A stretch of 64,000 nt of DNA from Artocarpus heterophyllus (Eukaryota > Streptophyta > Magnoliopsida > Rosales > Moraceae), in NCBI GenBank assembly GCA_025403435.1, contig CM046345.1:13211930-13275929 (forward strand), in the 5' to 3' direction. Shown one piece after another: positions 58,861 to 64,000 of the stretch. Every line of letters begins with the position of its first letter. The stretch's first letter is position 1. The notes under the pieces were generated by a model. It did no database searches and was not told the origin of the DNA. It worked only from the letters and a program-made list of their open reading frames with translations. The position numbers were made by a program, and so were the translations under genes.

Positions 58861-61454
58861 ATGGAGAAAGCTCTGACTAAAGTTGGGAGCTTTTGGATTT
58901 CCAAGAAGGCCAAGGAAGAGTTCTCCAACATTACCGACGACCTCTCTGTATGTAAACAAACCCCAATAAACTCACACCACACACGATCTCTATTTCTATA
59001 TTTCTCTGCTTTCATTCTTTTTTATTATTATTATTATTATTATTGTTATTATTATTGGTTTCTGGTCTTGGTTTTGCATAATGCTGCTCTATCCAATATG
59101 CCCATTTTTCAGTTTTTTGGATCTGAAAGATTTTCAATGAGAAGCATAAAGAAAAGACAGAAAATTGGTAGAAGTTGTGATTATCGTCATTGGGAATACA
59201 ATTCAATAAGGTTCCTCTGTTTTGTTCGTTGGATTCCCCGTTAGATGATAATGTTGCCTCAAATTTTGAACCATGTTTTTTGAATTCTTTTATCAAGGTG
59301 TATTTAACAATTTAGAATCTAATCCAGTTATTAATAAAACAATTAGATTTAATTTAACAAATACACTATATATTAAACTGAGACCAATATTTTTTAAGTA
59401 GTGAAGTTATACCCATAAGAATTAAAAAGGATTTTCAACAATTTAAGAGGATTAATAATTTATTTTCTGATTTGGTCCATTTTTTGTTTTCTTTTGAACG
59501 TTCCCCAATTGGTGATATGTAACAATTGTTTTTTGGAATGTATGTGGAGCTCAAATGGGATTTGAAAATCCCTAAAAAAATAAGATTAAAAAAGGGTCTC
59601 ATCTCTGGAAATCTCCAGTTTTTATTTTGTGGCAGCCGACAGCTTTTTTACAGTGAAACTCGTATCATTTTTCAAAAAATTTTGAATATATAATTGTAGT
59701 TATAGCAAAAATTATTTCCTGCTAAAATATATAGGATGTTGTGCCATATAAACGTCGGCAGATTTCCTAATTGAAAATTTCCATGTGTTACAGACATTGT
59801 CCAATACTGTTGAGGAAAAGGCAAAATGGATATTCAACAAGCTGAAAGGTATAATATAAAGTGTCTTTCTTTCTTTCATTCTTTTATTTTTTTTTTTTCA
59901 ATTATAATTCTATAGTGATAGTTTGAAATTTTGCTTGAGATTTTTTTTTTAAAGAATTCTCTCTGTGCATTAGCCAATGAAGCAAAGCAAGAAGCTCTCG
60001 AACATAATTCAAACCAAGATTTGAACCAAAATTAGTTTAAAACTTAGATTTTGTGAGAAAAAACATATAATAAAATACGTCTGAAGTACAATTTTCAGAC
60101 TTTACGATTGAATTATGTTCCGAAACAATCTATCAATATTTTATTTTATACCCCTAATGCCCGTATCTTCTCATTATGAACTCTTACATTCAAACTCTTG
60201 TTTTCCGATAATCGAAGGAAAAATTCTTCATGCCCCATGTTCATAGAAGCTTCAAAGTGAAGTAAATTAACATATGAAAAGTAACAGAAGCTATGTTTGG
60301 TAGATTGCCATTATGCAATAAGGTTAGGATATCTCCACATTTTGGGGCCAATCTTTGATCAGGAGTTGCTTTGGATATAGACGGAATATTTGTATCTTTA
60401 AACTTAATGAAGAATTGATATGGACCTATGACCAATCAAGTTTAGTGCTTTGGGATGCACTCAATTTTTTTACTCCCACAATTTCACATACAACATTTCA
60501 CCACTTCGTTGTTCACTATCTCAAGAATCACAAAATTTTACCCGTTTACCTAACTTACTAGTGCAAACTTGCATCTCTATGTCCTCATTCCCTGGATCTC
60601 AATGTAATCTCAAATTTTTATGCCAAAATTTAGTATTTAGGTAAGAAAACTATTCTCGACTACAATTCTATACTTAAGGTCAATTTTACACATACTATAT
60701 TCTTGCTGTCAAATATTTATCATATTTAAAATTCCGACATTTGATTGCTATTAGTTGATGTATTGAATTTTCATTTATAATGACGGTATTGTTGCTTTCA
60801 AACTATTCAAAAGATAAAATGTTTTCTTTGTAAGCTTCAAATTACCAAAAAAAAGATGTAACATTTAAAATAGCATTTTGGATTGAAGCACAAAATAGAA
60901 CAATGTACAAAATAAATGTGCCATTTTTGCGCTCTTTTGAGCGAAATATATTATTAGTATTAGTATTAACATTAGCATCTGTATTGAAGATTTTGCATTC
61001 AAATGCCATACACATACAAGTCATTTTCTTCTTTGCCATGTAAGGTAAAGTGTTGTATACATCTGCTTTTGTAGGAAAGCCACAGAAGGCCTTGACTGAC
61101 CTTCTCCGAGAGTACAACCTACCTCCGGGCCTATTTCCCCGGAACATGACATGCTACGAGCTTGACGAAGCGAAGGGGAAGCTCATCGTGTACTTGCCGT
61201 CTCCTTGTGAGGTCTGCTTCAAGGACTCGTCCGTCATTAGGTATGCCACGCGCGTCAAGGCGACACTTTCAAGGGGAAAGCTCAATGGGATTGAAGGGAT
61301 GAAGACAAAGGTTCTGGTCTGGGTTAAGGTCACAAGTGTGACTGTTGAGAGCTACAAGTCTGATAAAGTTTGGTTCACGGCCGGTGTGAAGAAATCTAGG
61401 CCAAAAGATGCCTTTGAAATTCCTAGGGATGCCATTAAAGTTGAAGAGTTTTAA
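58861..61454 (+). CDS. DUF538 family protein
   Basis: Three exons: 58861-58947 (MEKALTKVGSFWISKKAK..., 29 codons), 59794-59848 (TLSNTVEEKAKWIFNKLK) and 61075-61454. Donors GTATGT and GTATAA and acceptors TTACAG and TTGTAG join them in phases 0 and 1. The 173-residue product has the typical length for this plant family. The DUF538 domain occupies most of exon 3 and shows REYNLPPGLFPRNMTCYEL, LPSPCEVCFKDS, a basic RYATRVKATLSRGKL, and GIEGMKTKVLVWVKV with a closing KSRPKDAFEIPRDAI. No signal peptide or membrane segment is visible, unlike secreted members. The biochemical role of the family is not settled. Intron 1 contains an ATT microsatellite (59022-59057). The ATG follows a long A-rich leader and is the first in frame. 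Confidence 0.93.
59022..59057. repeat. ATT microsatellite in intron 1 of the DUF538 gene
   Basis: About eleven ATT units with one interruption (TTG). Confidence 0.85.
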
Positions 61455-63880
61455 GGCCTCTCAGCCTATCAAATTTACTTATTATAAAGCCTATTTGTAC
61501 GACACTATTCATTTGTGATGCATTAGTTTCTACAGGAGGTAAGAAGGACAATTTTTTTTCTTTTAATAATTACATATTTTCCTTCATTTCTGGAATTTAT
61601 CATTGTATGTTGTATTCATTTGAATTATATCTTATAAAATGGCCCAGCCAAATATACAGTTCTCTTACCTCCTGGTACATGTTGGACGCTGCATTTTTTT
61701 TTCTTTTTTTTTCCTTAAAAAAATAAAAGAAAATATGTAATTATTAAAATATATATAGGCTGCAGGAATTTGCTTTACTTAGGCTTTGGATTTTATTTTT
61801 TTATTATTTTTTTTTTTTGCTCTGATAGGCTGTAGATAATGTGCCTTGGCTTACACTTTGCTCTAAAAAATTACCTAATAGAAAGTTCCATTATTGGGGT
61901 CATAGGCCAAAGGTTTAATGGAAAAACATATTGGCACAAATTACATGTTTGTAATTTGAATTTCCTTGCTATAATAATTTCAGGGTTTTCTTGCTCATTC
62001 TTAAAAAATCTTGCACTAATATGTAAAAATGGGGCACGGCATTTTTTTCATGCAACAATTATTTTGAAAAGGTAAAACAATAGTATGCCATAAGAAAATT
62101 CCCGTCATTAAACCTTTTGAAGTTATTTTTACATTAAGAAAAAAAAAAAAAGAAGTCATTTTACCCTCCCTGCTTCTCTGACAAAGAACTGCGTGCTTCC
62201 TATGCTGTAATTGAATATATATTGGTTAGTGCTATGTTATATTTAAGTATATGATTTTTTGTCCCCATTGTCCTGTAAACATTTCATGTTTTAGTAATTT
62301 TCCTGCTAAGCTTTTAATTTTGTATTAATCCTTTAAACTTATGAAACCATTTCAATTTGTGTTACATTGGTAAGTGTGTTTAAATTGGTGACAGGAAGAA
62401 GAAGGTTAATTATCAAAACTAGAAGTTCAGTGGAGTGACAAAAAGTTAGGGCACAAGTGGAAAAAAATTGTAAGTTGCACGTAGGAACTTCCGCCACTAA
62501 TTTAAACGCTGCTGTCACTTTAGGCCAAATTACAATTGTATGATAAGTATAGGGGGTTGATTGCCCAAATTCAAAATCCATAGGGCAATTTATAAAAAAT
62601 AAAAAGTCTAGGGTGCATGGTGCTAAAAAAGCTATTTCATAGTGTAGTTCTAACTTAAACTTTTGGTGTCAGTTTATGCTAGTTATGATTTGGAATGGGT
62701 TTTCCTCTTTTGTTTTTTGTTTTAAATAATTTGTCCTTTGGGTTATATTTGTCTTAAATATACTCTAAACTTTTTATTTCTTTTTCTATCTTGATAATAT
62801 TATATTTGGTGTGAAATAATTTTACTACTGGGTGCCAATTTAGTTAAAATGCCTTAATTTTTACTTATGTCAATTTCTAACTTTCTTTATTAAAAAAGAA
62901 AGAGAATTGCCAAAAACATCTTAAATGATAAAACTTTGTCAGAGTTTGTCATTTATCCTTGTGTAAAAAATCACTAAATTATATTAATAGAAAGCGTATA
63001 TAATTAAACAACATATATAATGCAACATACACACCACTATGTAATTTAAAAACAAGGTCACGTACTTTTACACATGCCCATCTACATTAGCTGTACTAAA
63101 AAAAAATGTCTTTTTTCTTTTAATGAAAAGTATCTTTTCATGTAAAGTCTTTAAGTACTAGAGGATGCATTTTACTAAAATTATAGTGAATGTATTTTAT
63201 TATGACAAGTCTCCAATTCTTTAGCTAATTTATTCATTAAAAAAAACCTCATTCGACATATTTTATTGAAAAACAAAAATTGTTTATAAAAAATAGGTAA
63301 AGATTGGAATTGAGAAACAAATGCTTTAATTTATTAGCGATGTAAAATAGAGAAATATAAATATAAAATGAATAAAACATTTGGTAAGAAAATGAGTATT
63401 GACTCTTTTTTTTTTTTTTTTTTTCCAGTTAGATACAACTAATGTCCAAAAGGCAAGTAAGGAATTTAATAAAATAAAAGAAAAAGGATAGGTGCTCCTC
63501 ATCAGATATGCTCAGCTACTCTTACGAAAAATGAAATTATTCTTTTAGTGTGTCATATATGGCAGTAAGAAGTATCAGATTTTGGCTTCAATTTCTATGA
63601 GAAAATGGGGATAAAAGGGTAAAGAGAATCTAGAGAGTGAAAAAAAAGAAAAAAAAAGAAGAAGAAGCAAGGTTAGATTTACACCTTCACATTTCTATGT
63701 CCTAAATGGAAAGGAATTTCATAATAGAACCCACCTAAAAATCATCACAATATTAAGAGATGGATAGATTGTAATAAAAGAAAATTAAACTATATATGAA
63801 TAAGATCGATTTGCTTAGATTTATCTGATGTTTTTAGAATACTCATATATGCAAATTTTTCATGGCTATTGATTTTGATA
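61455..63880. other. Intergenic sequence between the DUF538 gene and the next gene
   Basis: The 3' untranslated region of the DUF538 gene should occupy the first few hundred bases. The rest is A/T-rich with T and A runs (for example 61806-61818 and 63405-63424). ORFs at 61839-62075 and 62339-62581 have no recognisable motif. Confidence 0.5.
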
Positions 63881-63881
63881 G

Positions 63882-63890
63882 CTATAAATA
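63882..63890 (+). promoter_or_regulatory. TATA box of a gene at the window edge
   Basis: CTATAAATA lies 77-85 bases upstream of the ATG at 63967, leaving room for a 5' untranslated region of about 50 bases. Confidence 0.55.
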
Positions 63891-63966
63891 TAGGTATAAT
63901 TATAATTCTATTAAGCACCAAGTAGAATAATATAGAGAAGCAAGAATCAACCTCTAGGCATTAGCA

Positions 63967-64000
63967 ATGGATCAAGGTGTACTAAGGTACAAGAAGGGGA
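63967..64000 (+). CDS. Start of an unknown gene, cut by the window end
   Basis: The ATG at 63967 sits in AGCAATGG, a good plant start context, and opens MDQGVLRYKKG before the sequence ends. A consensus TATA box at 63882 supports a real transcription unit. Eleven residues are too few to name a family. Confidence 0.45.
   Translation, partial: MDQGVLRYKKG

Noticed and set aside
1..64000. CRISPR arrays, rRNA, tRNA genes, organelle DNA insertions, defence islands
   Set aside because: No regularly spaced direct repeats, no rRNA-like GC-rich conserved blocks, no cloverleaf with a GGTTCGAATCC-type arm, and no organelle gene pieces were recognised. The tRNA-related sequences seen are retroelement primer-binding sites.

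Overview
This window reads as nuclear DNA of a flowering plant, probably a eudicot. It is strongly A/T-rich with long homopolymer and TA tracts. Its two well-supported genes have GT-AG introns and belong to plant-specific families. Most of the rest is layers of plant transposable elements: Ty1/copia and Ty3-like LTR elements, an L1-type LINE, a CACTA-like element and several MITE families. I see no rRNA, tRNA, CRISPR array or bacterial-style operon.

Host genes. On the minus strand, 49732-51941 encodes a two-exon, 580-residue coiled-coil protein of the WEB family. It is closest in layout to PMI2/PMI15, which act in light-driven chloroplast relocation. On the plus strand, 58861-61454 encodes a three-exon, 173-residue DUF538 protein. 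A further gene appears to start at 63967 behind a TATA box and runs off the window. A decayed FAR1-related gene lies at 46684-48110, and a short ORF behind a TATA box at 12731-12902 is a weak gene candidate.

Layout. 0-13 kb: a CACTA-like element with a large palindrome, several MITEs, an old duplicated block (3.9-5.6 kb and 6.2-7.5 kb, with a partial third copy near 12.3 kb), a poly(A)-tailed insertion with a 16-bp target duplication (9707-10730), and a GC-rich element bounded by inverted repeats (about 11.0-11.6 kb). 13.4-27.1 kb: a minus-strand copia element with 1.9-kb LTRs, itself invaded by a plus-oriented solo LTR of its own family and by a 2.3-kb solo LTR of Ty3 type. 27-31 kb: A/T-rich sequence plus a second GC-rich inverted-repeat element. 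30.9-39.5 kb: a plus-strand copia element whose 5' LTR and flank were tandemly duplicated. 39.5-46 kb: GC-rich flank, an LTR relic and a degenerate minus-strand LINE. 46-64 kb: the gene-bearing end.

I did not find a convincing new biological system. The most unusual points are the flank-plus-LTR tandem duplication, the structured and W-box-rich leader of the plus-strand copia element, the nested LTR architecture at 13-27 kb, the FAR1-related relic carrying a duplicated MITE, and the poly(A)-tailed insertion of unknown origin.
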